A stretch of DNA of 41,247 nt from contig CALEII010000059.1 of the NCBI GenBank assembly GCA_937876205.1, positions 1-41,247 of the forward strand, given 5' to 3'. The DNA is from an uncultured Clostridia bacterium. GTDB taxonomy: Bacteria; Bacillota; Clostridia; Oscillospirales; Acutalibacteraceae. A program made the translations under genes and the position numbers. The notes below the pieces were generated by a model. The model did no database searches. It was not told where the DNA came from and saw nothing but the letters and a program-made list of their open reading frames with translations. Shown piece by piece: positions 1 through 7,745 of the stretch (the stretch's first letter is position 1; each line of letters starts with the position of its first letter).

Positions 1-20
1 ATAATTGCTAATTGCCAATT

Positions 21-49
21 TAATTTGTCGAGGGCACCTCGACAAATTA
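21..49. repeat. Palindromic intergenic repeat, copy A
   Basis: Perfect 13-bp inverted repeat (arm TAATTTGTCGAGG, loop GCA) just beyond the stop codon of the YhhN gene. The same unit, with one base different, recurs at 13481-13509, and related palindromes lie at 14067, 16911, 25931 and 32439. Read from the gene, the flank is AAACAGTAATTTGTCGAGG. The stem could terminate transcription, but no clear U tract follows it. Confidence 0.85.
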
Positions 50-53
50 CTGT

Positions 54-761
54 TTATATAAACAATATCGCACTTGCGATAACAAACTGTGCTGCGTAAT
101 AAGACACGTGGTTTGTTATAATATCAACAGGTCTTCTCTTGCCTTCACCAAAGTATGTGCCTGAAAGGATAAGGTCTGAAAGCAGGAAAAGAAGTCCGCC
201 GACAAACATAAAGTTGAGTGTCATAACCTTAAAGTTATTCATAAGCGCAAGTGAGCCTGAAAGGAATGTCATATAGCCCAGCACAAAGCCGTAAACACCT
301 GTGATTGCCTTAAACTTGCCGAAAACCATTTTCATAGGCTTCTCGAGAAGAACTGTACCGCCACCGAGAACAAGAGCAATAACGGCAGGGATAACAATAT
401 AAAGGGGCTTTGTGAAGTCAGCATAATGAATAAACAGACCTGCAATATAGAAGAAATGGCCTATCATAAAGGAGCCGAAGCCGGCAAATGTATATGTATC
501 ATTCGTTTCCGGATAAACCCATTTGAGATCAAGCCAGATATCACCCATAAGTCCCATAACAAGTCCCATAATGACAAACAGAGCAAAACCGAATTTCTCT
601 GCACCGATTACCGATGCTGCGGCGGCAGCGCCTGTGGCAATAAACAGCGTGCTTGCAAAGGCCTTGAGCATTGCAGCCTTGACGCCACCCTCTTTTACAC
701 GCTTAACAAGAAATGCAACAGTTGCTGCAATACCGAGTGCGAGAGCAATAAAATACAACAT
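54..761 (-). CDS. YhhN/TMEM86 family integral membrane protein
   Basis: A 235-aa, very hydrophobic protein with about seven or eight membrane segments. Family-like motifs are visible: the GLVMGLMGDIWLDL stretch near residue 67, GHFFYIAGL near residue 101, and a C-terminal GGLLFLLSDLILSGTYF stretch whose SD pair is typical of YhhN. Eukaryotic members (TMEM86) are lysoplasmalogenases that cleave the vinyl-ether bond of lysoplasmalogens. Many anaerobic Clostridia make plasmalogens, so a lipid role is plausible but inferred. The start ATG at 761 is preceded by GAGG about 8 bases upstream. The gene stands alone, divergent from the lipoprotein gene at 909. Its stop codon is 5 bases before the arm of a palindromic repeat. 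Confidence 0.72.
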   Translation of the reverse strand: MLYFIALALGIAATVAFLVKRVKEGGVKAAMLKAFASTLFIATGAAAAASVIGAEKFGFALFVIMGLVMGLMGDIWLDLKWVYPETNDTYTFAGFGSFMIGHFFYIAGLFIHYADFTKPLYIVIPAVIALVLGGGTVLLEKPMKMVFGKFKAITGVYGFVLGYMTFLSGSLALMNNFKVMTLNFMFVGGLLFLLSDLILSGTYFGEGKRRPVDIITNHVSYYAAQFVIASAILFI

Positions 762-850
762 AATTTATACCTCTTTCAATGTTTATTTTAGTTTATTATA
801 ACAAAATATACGCAGTGTTTCAATATAATTAAGGAAATTTGTCTTTTGTC

Positions 851-879
851 TTGACAAAACTGTCTCATTTTTAGATAAT
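851..879 (+). promoter_or_regulatory. Sigma-A type promoter for the lipoprotein gene
   Basis: TTGACA at 851-856 and GATAAT at 874-879, separated by 17 bases. This is close to the housekeeping consensus and about 30 bases upstream of the TTG start at 909. Confidence 0.75.
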
Positions 880-908
880 ATATAATATAATGAGGAGGAA
901 TTATAATT

Positions 909-1625
909 TTGAAAAACAGAATTATTGCAATAGCATTGATTATTATATTGCTTTTCAGCATTTCAGCCTGTACTGTACAGGAAACACCCGGTGGCAATGT
1001 TAATTTCGGTGACTATGAAATTGAAACTGAATTGTATCTGACAGAGCAATATGACCCTGCAGACAGACTTAATATAGATTTTTCGTGGTGTGAAAGCTAT
1101 ATCGTTTCTTACTCAAAATATGACAAGGGTGTCGGTGAGTCTATCCTTTATGAGGGCAGATGCGGCAACTATCTTCAGATTCTGGACAAGCATTCGGGTA
1201 TTATAACCTACTATGTTCAGGAGGATGCCTATATGCTGATGTACATACTCAGCAGCAATCAGCAGCAAGGTGTTGTTTCTGTCATTTCTGATGAATCAGT
1301 TGACACCATTGCTCAATTCCCCGCACTCACAGTCTGCAAAGAGAATTTTCCCTCTCGTGTAAATGTTACAAAAGTCGGTTCAAATTTTGTGGGCAACAGA
1401 AGTGCAACCAGATATAAACAGGAAGAACACATTGGCGGCGTGCTCAAGCGCATAGCCTATGTATGGATAGATGATGAATACGGTTTTGCATCAAAATGTG
1501 AAGTTTATGATGCAACAACTCAGGAACTCATTAAACGCTGGGAATTGCTTGACTTTACCACAAATGTCAGTGAAGATGCAATAAAAATCAATCTTGACAG
1601 CTTTGATATAGTGTCTCAGGAATAA
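909..1625 (+). CDS. Predicted lipoprotein of unknown function
   Basis: A 238-aa protein beginning with a lipoprotein signal: a positive start, a hydrophobic run, then SISA-C with the lipidated Cys at residue 21. The start codon is TTG at 909, supported by AGGAGG at 893-898 with 10-base spacing. The mature part is mostly polar beta-strand-like sequence, loosely like proteins that follow a bound moiety (LolA/LppX-type folds), but I cannot assign a family. It would be anchored on the outer face of the cytoplasmic membrane. It is monocistronic: its own promoter lies upstream and a terminator at 1643-1672. No enzyme motif is visible. Confidence 0.75.
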   Translation: MKNRIIAIALIIILLFSISACTVQETPGGNVNFGDYEIETELYLTEQYDPADRLNIDFSWCESYIVSYSKYDKGVGESILYEGRCGNYLQILDKHSGIITYYVQEDAYMLMYILSSNQQQGVVSVISDESVDTIAQFPALTVCKENFPSRVNVTKVGSNFVGNRSATRYKQEEHIGGVLKRIAYVWIDDEYGFASKCEVYDATTQELIKRWELLDFTTNVSEDAIKINLDSFDIVSQE

Positions 1626-1642
1626 TACAAGCCATAAGAAAA

Positions 1643-1672
1643 AAAGCCACAGTTTTCACTGACTGTGGCTTT
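1643..1672. terminator. Bidirectional terminator
   Basis: Hairpin AAAGCCACAG/CTGTGGCTTT with a 10-base loop, an A run on its left and T-rich sequence on its right. It sits between two convergent genes and can serve both the lipoprotein gene and the SCP2 operon. Confidence 0.85.
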
Positions 1673-1688
1673 AAATATTTTATAAGAT

Positions 1689-2498
1689 TTAGCCCTGTGC
1701 CATTGCGCCGACCTGCATCATAAAGTCGCCTATCTGTGCGCCGAATTCGGGAGCACCATCCATAATAAGCTTGCCGCTTCTAGTGGAGTCGAGCATATCT
1801 GCAGTCTGCATAAGAATACCCAGTGCGCTGTCAAATGAGTCAAATCTCATTGTGAAGAACGGAAGAGCTCTCTTGTAAGTGCCTCTGCCTGCTCTTGTCT
1901 TACCTGCCTTTACACGGATGTAAGCAGATACTGAGGGTTCGTCATTGACTGCCCAGGCATAAACACGGTCAGGGCTCTTCTTTGCCCATTCGTGAATTTC
2001 TTCGTGACCGTTCTTGTTGAGCTGGCTGATACCGCTTGAAAGAAGGTAGAAGTAGCACTTAACCATAAGACGCTTGTCTTCTTCCTTTTCAGGGGGCTCT
2101 TTTGCAGTAAGGATTGATGACATCTTAAGAAGTGCCATAAGGAATGCAACAAAAGCACCTGTATTCTTTACAAGACCTTTCATCTTGGGGAGTGTTTTGG
2201 GACCGATTTTACCCTTAAAGAAAGAGTTCATAGCCTCAACACTCTGGAACTCAAGCTCAACCATAGGCTTGGGTTCGATTTTTTCTGTGTGTATTACCCA
2301 TTCATCGGAATTAACCTGAAAATGTGTTGCATATTTTCCGCCGGGAGCATCGGGGTCAAGAGCACTCACCTGATAAACACAGTGAACAGCCTTGAATTTC
2401 TTTGCAAGTGACGGGGTATCAGCAACGATGACCTTTAAAAGGGGCAATACGGCATTCATAAAAATTTTATTGGTTAAAAATTCTTCTCTTGAAGCCAT
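1689..2498 (-). CDS. SCP2-like (sterol carrier) domain protein, distal operon gene
   Basis: A 269-aa soluble protein without a signal peptide. Two regions (about residues 55-130 and 190-265) resemble SCP2 sterol/acyl-carrier domains: charged beta strands, then a strand with a hydrophobic x-F-x-S motif (ELEFQSVEAMNSFF; FTMRFDSFDSALGIL), then a helix and a short strand before a Gly- and Met-rich terminal helix. SCP2 domains bind sterols, fatty acids or acyl-CoA in a hydrophobic tunnel. It is the last gene of a five-gene operon and is preceded by AAGGAGGA about 8 bases from the ATG. The first operon gene (5758-6516) has the same architecture, although the two proteins are clearly diverged. The ligand is unknown; the SCP2 assignment is less sure here than for the first gene. 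Confidence 0.6.
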   Translation of the reverse strand: MASREEFLTNKIFMNAVLPLLKVIVADTPSLAKKFKAVHCVYQVSALDPDAPGGKYATHFQVNSDEWVIHTEKIEPKPMVELEFQSVEAMNSFFKGKIGPKTLPKMKGLVKNTGAFVAFLMALLKMSSILTAKEPPEKEEDKRLMVKCYFYLLSSGISQLNKNGHEEIHEWAKKSPDRVYAWAVNDEPSVSAYIRVKAGKTRAGRGTYKRALPFFTMRFDSFDSALGILMQTADMLDSTRSGKLIMDGAPEFGAQIGDFMMQVGAMAQG

Positions 2499-2520
2499 TT
2501 TTGGTTCCTCCTTTTAAAGA

Positions 2521-3531
2521 TTATACTTCGTCGTCCCAGTTGTCGTCTTCTTCGAAGTCCATCTTCATTGTTTCTCTTACAGCATTGATGATACCGTTTG
2601 AATCGATGCCGACAGCATTCATAATGTCTTCATGAAGACCGATAGGAGCAAACTTATCCTGATGACCGAGCTTCTTGAAGGCACATCCCTTACCTGCTTC
2701 AGCCATAACTTCAGCAACTGCTGAGCCGAGACCGCCGATAACGTTGTGGTCTTCAACTGTGATGATACGGCGTGTATCCATAACAGCCTTGATGATAGCT
2801 TCCTTATCGATAGGCTTGATTGTATGCATATCGAGAACACGAACCTTAAGACCGTCATTCTGATCAAGGAACTGAGCTGCTTCCCAGGCTTGGAATACAC
2901 ATGAACCTGTTGCGATGATTGTGATATCAGAGCCTTCGTGAACTGTTACAGCCTTACCGATTTCAAAGCCGTAGTTTGCATCCTTGTAAAGAACTCTGTC
3001 GAAACCACGGTTGATTCTGATGTAAAAGGGACCGGGTGTTTCATAAGCTGCCATAACTGCATTGTATGTTTCAATACCGTCAGCGGGGCAGATAACTGTA
3101 AGGTTGGGAATTGAACGTGTGAGTGCGAAGTCGCAGATTGCGTGATGAGTTGAACCTGCCTGACCGAAGGATGTACCTGAATGTGTAGCAATAACCTTTG
3201 CGTTTACATTCTGGTAGCAGAGGTCTGTATGAAGCTGGTCAGCTGAACGGAATGATGCGAACTGTGAGAATGTTGAGAGGAAGGGTACAAGACCTGCTCT
3301 TGCCATACCTGCAGCAACACCGAACATATTCTGTTCTGCGATACCTACATTAAAGAATCTGTCAGGGAACTTCTTCTGGAATTCACCGATTTTTGTTGAC
3401 TTTGCAAGGTCAGCTGTGAGAGCAACAACCTCAGGATGTGCTTCACCGAGCTCAACGAGAGCCTGACCGTAAATCTCCGCTGTGGAGAGTGATGTTGAAT
3501 CGAGTGCTGTATAGGTTAATCCGCCTGCCAT
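2521..3531 (-). CDS. Transketolase, C-terminal (Pyr + C-term) subunit
   Basis: 336 aa. This is the second half of a split transketolase: a pyrimidine-binding domain with the conserved NVGIAEQNMFG motif (catalytic Glu about residue 66, which activates thiamine diphosphate), then the transketolase C-terminal domain (about residues 200-320). Together with the N-terminal subunit it should form an alpha2beta2 enzyme moving two-carbon ketol units. The start ATG lies 1 base after the stop of the N-terminal subunit, and its AGGAGG lies inside that gene, which implies coupled translation. Split transketolases occur in the pentose phosphate pathway of many Clostridia, but also in special pathways such as the steroid-17,20-desmolase DesAB of Clostridium scindens. 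Its neighbours here argue for a dedicated substrate. A very acidic tail (FEEDDNWDDEV) ends the protein. Confidence 0.93.
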   Translation of the reverse strand: MAGGLTYTALDSTSLSTAEIYGQALVELGEAHPEVVALTADLAKSTKIGEFQKKFPDRFFNVGIAEQNMFGVAAGMARAGLVPFLSTFSQFASFRSADQLHTDLCYQNVNAKVIATHSGTSFGQAGSTHHAICDFALTRSIPNLTVICPADGIETYNAVMAAYETPGPFYIRINRGFDRVLYKDANYGFEIGKAVTVHEGSDITIIATGSCVFQAWEAAQFLDQNDGLKVRVLDMHTIKPIDKEAIIKAVMDTRRIITVEDHNVIGGLGSAVAEVMAEAGKGCAFKKLGHQDKFAPIGLHEDIMNAVGIDSNGIINAVRETMKMDFEEDDNWDDEV

Positions 3532-3532
3532 A

Positions 3533-4405
3533 TTATTCAGCCTCCTTTTCTACTCTTGCGAGTCTCTTCTGATAGTGCTTTTCAAGGCTTTCCTTAGCCT
3601 GCTGATACTTATTATCGTCGATAGCACCGTAATGCCATGTGTAGTTATCTTCCATAAAGTCAATACCGCATCCCTTGATTGTATCAAGAACTATCATATA
3701 GGGCTTGTCGGTTGTGTTTGCAAGAGCTTCGTCGATAGCATCACAGATTTCCTTGATGTTATTACCGTCAATAACTCTGACTTCAAAGCCGAAGGATGCC
3801 CACTTGTCTGCAAGGGGTTCAAGACGCATAACATCTTCTGTTCTGCCGTCGATCATACACTTGTTACGGTCAACGAAAGAAATCATATTAGTTGTCTTGT
3901 AGTGAGCAGCTGACATTGCAGCTTCCCAGTTTGAGCCTTCGTCACATTCACCGTCACCGAGGAGAACATAAGTCTTGAAATCCTTACCTGTAACTCTTGC
4001 TGCAAGAGCAGTACCTACAGCGATTGACATACCGTGACCGAGTGAGCCTGTTGAAGCGTCAACGCCCACAACCTTATTTGAGTCAAGGTGGATACCCATT
4101 GTTGAGTTTGAAAGGTTGAATGTCTTGAGAAGCTCCTTATCGTTGAAACCGAGGTCGCAGAGAAGGGGTGCATAAGCAACACCTACGTGACCCTTTGAAA
4201 GAATGAATCTGTCTCTGTCTTCCCACTTGGGGTTCTTGACATCGATATTCATATACTTGTGGTAAAGTACTGTCATTACATCGAGAGCACTCATACCGCC
4301 GCCGATGTGTCCGCTGCCTGCCCATTTTGTTGTGTCAAGAGTAAGCAGACGAAGTTCGTGAGCTTTCTTTTCAAGAGCAAGCCATTCCTGTTTTGAAAGT
4401 GGCAT
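3533..4405 (-). CDS. Transketolase, N-terminal (PP/ThDP) subunit
   Basis: 290 aa, the thiamine-diphosphate half of a split transketolase. Visible motifs are GSGHIGGG (His about 33), SKGHVG (His about 73), GSLGHG (His about 124) and the ThDP/Mg signature beginning GDGECDEG at about 150 and ending in DRNK about 30 residues later. I chose the ATG at 4405. A longer frame begins at 4420, but that ATG overlaps the ribosome binding site GGAGG, which lies 8 bases before the 4405 start. The gene is followed after 1 base by the C-terminal subunit and preceded by a 77-base gap holding two AATGTACAATT repeats. It is cytoplasmic. The reaction class (ketol transfer) is well supported; the natural donor and acceptor are not. 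Confidence 0.93.
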   Translation of the reverse strand: MPLSKQEWLALEKKAHELRLLTLDTTKWAGSGHIGGGMSALDVMTVLYHKYMNIDVKNPKWEDRDRFILSKGHVGVAYAPLLCDLGFNDKELLKTFNLSNSTMGIHLDSNKVVGVDASTGSLGHGMSIAVGTALAARVTGKDFKTYVLLGDGECDEGSNWEAAMSAAHYKTTNMISFVDRNKCMIDGRTEDVMRLEPLADKWASFGFEVRVIDGNNIKEICDAIDEALANTTDKPYMIVLDTIKGCGIDFMEDNYTWHYGAIDDNKYQQAKESLEKHYQKRLARVEKEAE

Positions 4406-4438
4406 AAAATTTTCCTCCATTCATTTTTTTCAATTTAC

Positions 4439-4463
4439 AATGTACAATTTGCAATGTACAATT
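4439..4463. repeat. Two direct copies of AATGTACAATT inside the operon
   Basis: The 11-mer AATGTACAATT (itself nearly palindromic around GTAC) occurs at 4439-4449 and 4453-4463 in the gap between the aminotransferase and transketolase genes. The same word forms the inverted repeat at 12717-12765 and recurs at about 12801-12812. Confidence 0.7.
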
Positions 4464-4482
4464 ATTTTCTTTGTAAGCTAAA

Positions 4483-5745
4483 TCAGAATGCCTCAGGGTG
4501 TCTCTTTCTTACCGCCTTGAATGCATCTTCAGCAACATCAATTGTGTACTTGATATCATCTTCTGTAAGAGAAGCATTGATGAAATGGTTGTGATGGCTT
4601 GTGATGAAGATACCTCTGCTTACCATTTCCTGAACCCAGTCCTGATGAAGGAACAAGCTGTCATCATTAGCAATTCTCAGATAGAACAGTGCAGGTTCAC
4701 CTGAAACAACAAGGTCAAAACCGTTATTTGCAGCTGCAGCCTTAAGTCCGTCTGTAAGCTGTGTGCCGAGCTTTCTGAACATTGCAGGTGTATCGAGCTT
4801 CTTCATCTTTTCGATACAAGCAATACCTGCTGCAAAAGGAACAGCACTCATCCAGTAGCTGCCTGTATATGAAAGACCGCTCATTGCACTCTTAAGGAAG
4901 TCCTTACCGCACAGACAGGAAACGTTCCATCCGTTTGCAAGAGCCTTACAGAAGCAGATAAGGTCAGCTTCAAAGCCGTAGAAATGGTCAGAACCTGCAA
5001 GGTCGAGTCTGAAGCCGCAACGTACGTCGTCCACGATAAGAACAATGTTGTTGTCTGTACAGAGCTTTCTTACCTTCTGCCAGTAGCCGTCAGCGGGAAG
5101 AACATTATCAACGAAGTTGCCGTGCATATAGGGAGTTGCGATAAATGCTGCGATTTCATCTTTATTTTCTGCAATAAGCTTTTCAAGTGCAGGGATGTCG
5201 TTCCAGTCAACATAGAGGTTGTTTGCAACGTCCTCAGGAAGAACACCGGGATAGTCGAGCTTCTGTGTCCACATTGAAACACCGTGATAGAAGCCGTTTA
5301 CGAAAATAATCTTTTTCTTATGTGTATGATAACGTGCACACATAATAGCTGCCTGAGTTGTATCATTACCGTTCTTTGCAAAGAATGCCCAGTCTGCAGA
5401 TGCAACAGTGTCAACCATAAGCTCTGCGAACTCAACCATCTTGTATGACGGTGTTGTTGTACAGTTTGCAAGCTCAGCCTGCTTTAAAGCTGCAGCGTTG
5501 ACATCGGGGTCATTATAACCGAGAACATTGGGACCGTAAGCACACATATAGTCAATGTACTTGTTGCCGTCAACGTCCCACATATAAGAGCCTTCAGCTC
5601 TCTCTGAGAAGAAAGGCCATGAGGTTGTGGGAACCCACAGACCTTCTGCAGGGCCGAGGTGACCGTAAATACCTGAGGGGATTACGTCAACGGCTCTCTT
5701 GAACCATTCCTGGCTCTTTTTATGATTGAATTTCTTTGTAGCCAT
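4483..5745 (-). CDS. Class III PLP-dependent aminotransferase (GSA-aminomutase-like)
   Basis: 420 aa, fold type I. It resembles glutamate-1-semialdehyde aminomutase and omega-transaminases: an N-terminal PSGIYGHLGP loop, FFAKNGNDTTQAA (cofactor phosphate region, about 121-133), GFYHG (about 151-155), IVDDVRCGFR with Asp about 239 to hold the pyridine nitrogen, and FCKALANGW with the Schiff-base Lys about 267. All catalytic residues appear intact. It is probably not hemL: the GSA signature around the lysine differs and no tetrapyrrole genes adjoin. AAGGAGGAG precedes the ATG. It lies 12 bases after the first SCP2-like gene. With a transketolase next door, the simplest idea is that it aminates the ketone or aldehyde made by ketol transfer. 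That is inference. Confidence 0.88.
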   Translation of the reverse strand: MATKKFNHKKSQEWFKRAVDVIPSGIYGHLGPAEGLWVPTTSWPFFSERAEGSYMWDVDGNKYIDYMCAYGPNVLGYNDPDVNAAALKQAELANCTTTPSYKMVEFAELMVDTVASADWAFFAKNGNDTTQAAIMCARYHTHKKKIIFVNGFYHGVSMWTQKLDYPGVLPEDVANNLYVDWNDIPALEKLIAENKDEIAAFIATPYMHGNFVDNVLPADGYWQKVRKLCTDNNIVLIVDDVRCGFRLDLAGSDHFYGFEADLICFCKALANGWNVSCLCGKDFLKSAMSGLSYTGSYWMSAVPFAAGIACIEKMKKLDTPAMFRKLGTQLTDGLKAAAANNGFDLVVSGEPALFYLRIANDDSLFLHQDWVQEMVSRGIFITSHHNHFINASLTEDDIKYTIDVAEDAFKAVRKRHPEAF

Positions 5746-5757
5746 TTTTACTCCTCC

Positions 5758-6516
5758 TTATGCAAGATACAGGCTGACAAGATCAAGAATTCTGTTCATA
5801 TTGTCAACCATTGAAATCATGCCGCCCATTCTGATTTTGCCTTCGCCTACGCAGGCAACAGAGTTGACTTTACCGTCAAACAGGTCGTGAGCGAGTTCCA
5901 TTGATTCAAATTCCATAAGAGCTCTGGGAGTATCAGTACCCTTCTTGATAGTGAGAAGTCTGTGATTATTAACTCTGATCGTAGCCTTGGGACCATCCTT
6001 GATTGACATAAGGATTTCACCGTTTACCATATGATGAGCAGAGAACTTACCGACTTCATCGTTATTGCCTATCTGCGCAATTGCAACAGCAATTGTGTAG
6101 AAAAGAAGTGATGTGCTGATTTCAAAGAACTTCTTATCCTTGAGATCCTCGGGATCGGGTCTCATATATTTTGAGAGAAGATCTGTAAGGGGAACGAATT
6201 CCTTGAGAAGAAAACCGATATGCTGAAATCCCTTTGACGGAATGGGAGTAACAGTTCCATCGATCATTCCGTTAAATTTCTCACATGATGAAAAAGGAAG
6301 CTTGATGTCACAGGGACCGATGCCGTCTTCCATTCTGCATCTGCCGTTCTTAAAGGTAATAGTAGCGGAAGGCCCGCCCTTAACCTCAATACCTACTGTG
6401 ATAGGCTTTTTGTTGGTAAGAAGTGCACTTGCATCTTCATCCAGAGCACACAGATTTTCAAGTGAGCCGAGGATGGCATACAAGTTTATGTACGCTAATG
6501 TTTTTGCGTCTGTCAA
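5758..6516 (-). CDS. Tandem SCP2-like domain protein, first operon gene
   Basis: 252-aa soluble protein with two SCP2-type repeats (about residues 36-115 and 160-245). Each begins with a strand of the type GPSATITF or GPKATIRV, continues with a strand such as DIKLPFSS or ALMEFES, then a helix with FNGMIDG or LFDGKVN, and ends with a lysine/glycine-rich turn before the C-terminal helix. In known SCP2 proteins this fold makes a hydrophobic tunnel for sterols or acyl chains. The start is TTG at 6516, supported by AAGGAGGAA at 7-base spacing; no nearby ATG fits. A strong promoter lies at 6553-6581, so this is the operon leader gene. Function: probably a lipid carrier or chaperone for the enzymes downstream (inferred). 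Confidence 0.75.
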   Translation of the reverse strand: MTDAKTLAYINLYAILGSLENLCALDEDASALLTNKKPITVGIEVKGGPSATITFKNGRCRMEDGIGPCDIKLPFSSCEKFNGMIDGTVTPIPSKGFQHIGFLLKEFVPLTDLLSKYMRPDPEDLKDKKFFEISTSLLFYTIAVAIAQIGNNDEVGKFSAHHMVNGEILMSIKDGPKATIRVNNHRLLTIKKGTDTPRALMEFESMELAHDLFDGKVNSVACVGEGKIRMGGMISMVDNMNRILDLVSLYLA

Positions 6517-6552
6517 AGCAATTCCTCCTTTTTTTTGCTTATATACTATTAT

Positions 6553-6581
6553 ATAATAACAAAATTATTTGGTAAAGTCAA
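6553..6581 (-). promoter_or_regulatory. Sigma-A type promoter of the SCP2/transketolase operon
   Basis: On the minus strand TTGACT (6581-6576) and TATTAT (6558-6553) are 17 bases apart, about 37 bases upstream of the TTG start. The surrounding DNA is A/T-rich. No further promoter was seen in the operon. Confidence 0.75.
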
Positions 6582-6656
6582 TAAAACTAAAACAAATTAC
6601 ACACCTTCTGCTTGTAGAAAACTACCAATTAAGTTTGTCTAAATCGTACAAAAAAA

Positions 6657-6691
6657 AGGGGTGTAAAAAAACAAAAGTTTTTACAGCCCCT
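6657..6691 (-). terminator. Rho-independent terminator of the deacetylase gene
   Basis: On the minus strand the stem AGGGG-TGTAAAAA pairs across a short loop and is followed by a run of eight T. It ends the gene at 6698-7570 and separates it from the SCP2 operon. Confidence 0.88.
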
Positions 6692-6697
6692 CACAGG

Positions 6698-7570
6698 TTA
6701 TTTCTTTTTCATTGCAATAAGCTCACGATAGCTGATAAGCTCTACACCGTGTGCCTTGAGATATTCGTGAGTATAAGGGTCCTTCATAAGCTGATATTCC
6801 CATACTCTGTCACGCCACAGACTTGTAATTGACTTGAGCTCGTCATTCTCGACTGAGGGATGAATAAATGTCTCTGTTACGCCGTCAGGAAGGTCGGTCC
6901 AGATTTTGAGAATAGTATCTCTGTATGCTTCATAGCTCTCACGCATTTCATCATTCCAGTCAGGGAAAAGAAGGTAGTCAGGCATAATTACATTGTACTT
7001 CTTGCCCCAGAGGTTTGTGAGAATTGTCATTGCCGCATAAAGGGGATAGGGCGTTTCAGGGGGGCAGATTCTCTTATCGTGCTTGGTAAAAACACGGTAA
7101 GCATAACCGTAATCACCGCAGATACGAAGAGCCATTTTACCAAGACTGAGTCTGCCTGTATAATGACCGTAAAGTGAACCCATATGGTTGTCTATATGAG
7201 AAGGCTTCATACCGAGAGAATGAGCATAGTCAATCTGTGCTCTGACTTCCCTTTCAACTTCTTTATATTTTGTATATTTTTCAACCATATCACTTTCGTG
7301 CCACATATAGCCATCTTCGTCAACGAGTGATTTGCCGTCTGTAAGAGGCTTCCAACGGTATTCTCCCCACTCACTTGTGAGAGTTATATGTACACCTATG
7401 GGGTATTCCGGATGATCAATTGAAAACTGAACAGCTTCTTTTGCCGCAGGACAAGGAAGCATAACTGTAGATGATTTCAGAAAACCGCCAAGGAATAACT
7501 CCTGAACAGCCTGATTTGCTGCAGTACACATACCGTAGTCATCAGCGTTTACAATAAGATACTTAGCCAT
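6698..7570 (-). CDS. ChbG/YdjC-family carbohydrate deacetylase
   Basis: 290 aa. Metal-dependent deacetylase of the YdjC/ChbG family, which removes N-acetyl groups from chito-oligosaccharides or related sugars in the cytoplasm. Motifs: NADDYG (Asp 10/11), GVHITL (His 61) and PSHIDNHMG (His 125 and 129), consistent with a metal site of Asp plus two His; ETFIHPS lies further on. There is no signal peptide. I place the start at the ATG at 7570, which has AAAGGA upstream and begins directly with MAKYLIVNADDYG as in the family. An upstream in-frame ATG at 7609 would add 13 atypical residues. The gene is monocistronic with its own terminator. The exact substrate cannot be read from sequence. Confidence 0.88.
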   Translation of the reverse strand: MAKYLIVNADDYGMCTAANQAVQELFLGGFLKSSTVMLPCPAAKEAVQFSIDHPEYPIGVHITLTSEWGEYRWKPLTDGKSLVDEDGYMWHESDMVEKYTKYKEVEREVRAQIDYAHSLGMKPSHIDNHMGSLYGHYTGRLSLGKMALRICGDYGYAYRVFTKHDKRICPPETPYPLYAAMTILTNLWGKKYNVIMPDYLLFPDWNDEMRESYEAYRDTILKIWTDLPDGVTETFIHPSVENDELKSITSLWRDRVWEYQLMKDPYTHEYLKAHGVELISYRELIAMKKK

Positions 7571-7745
7571 AATGAAAGTTCCTTTCATATCTGTTACATT
7601 ATTTTTCATTTATATCATACCATAAATTACAAAATAATCAATAACCAAATTTTTAAGAAATGATGAAAATGCATCAATTAAAACAATTTTAAAGGACTTG
7701 CAAGGACTTATTATATGTTTCATATAATTCAGGGAGGTGAATTAT

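Noticed and set aside
21..49. CRISPR repeat unit
   Set aside because: The palindrome occurs singly at gene ends, without spacers or clustering.
4406..4420. Upstream ATG for the transketolase N subunit
   Set aside because: It overlaps the GGAGG ribosome binding site of the ATG at 4405.
4483..5745. Glutamate-1-semialdehyde aminomutase (hemL) of tetrapyrrole synthesis
   Set aside because: The lysine-region motif differs from hemL and the neighbours are transketolase and SCP2 genes, not hem genes.
7700..7728. Sigma-E promoter before sigK
   Set aside because: CATATAAT fits the -10, but no -35 of the right kind lies 13-15 bases upstream.
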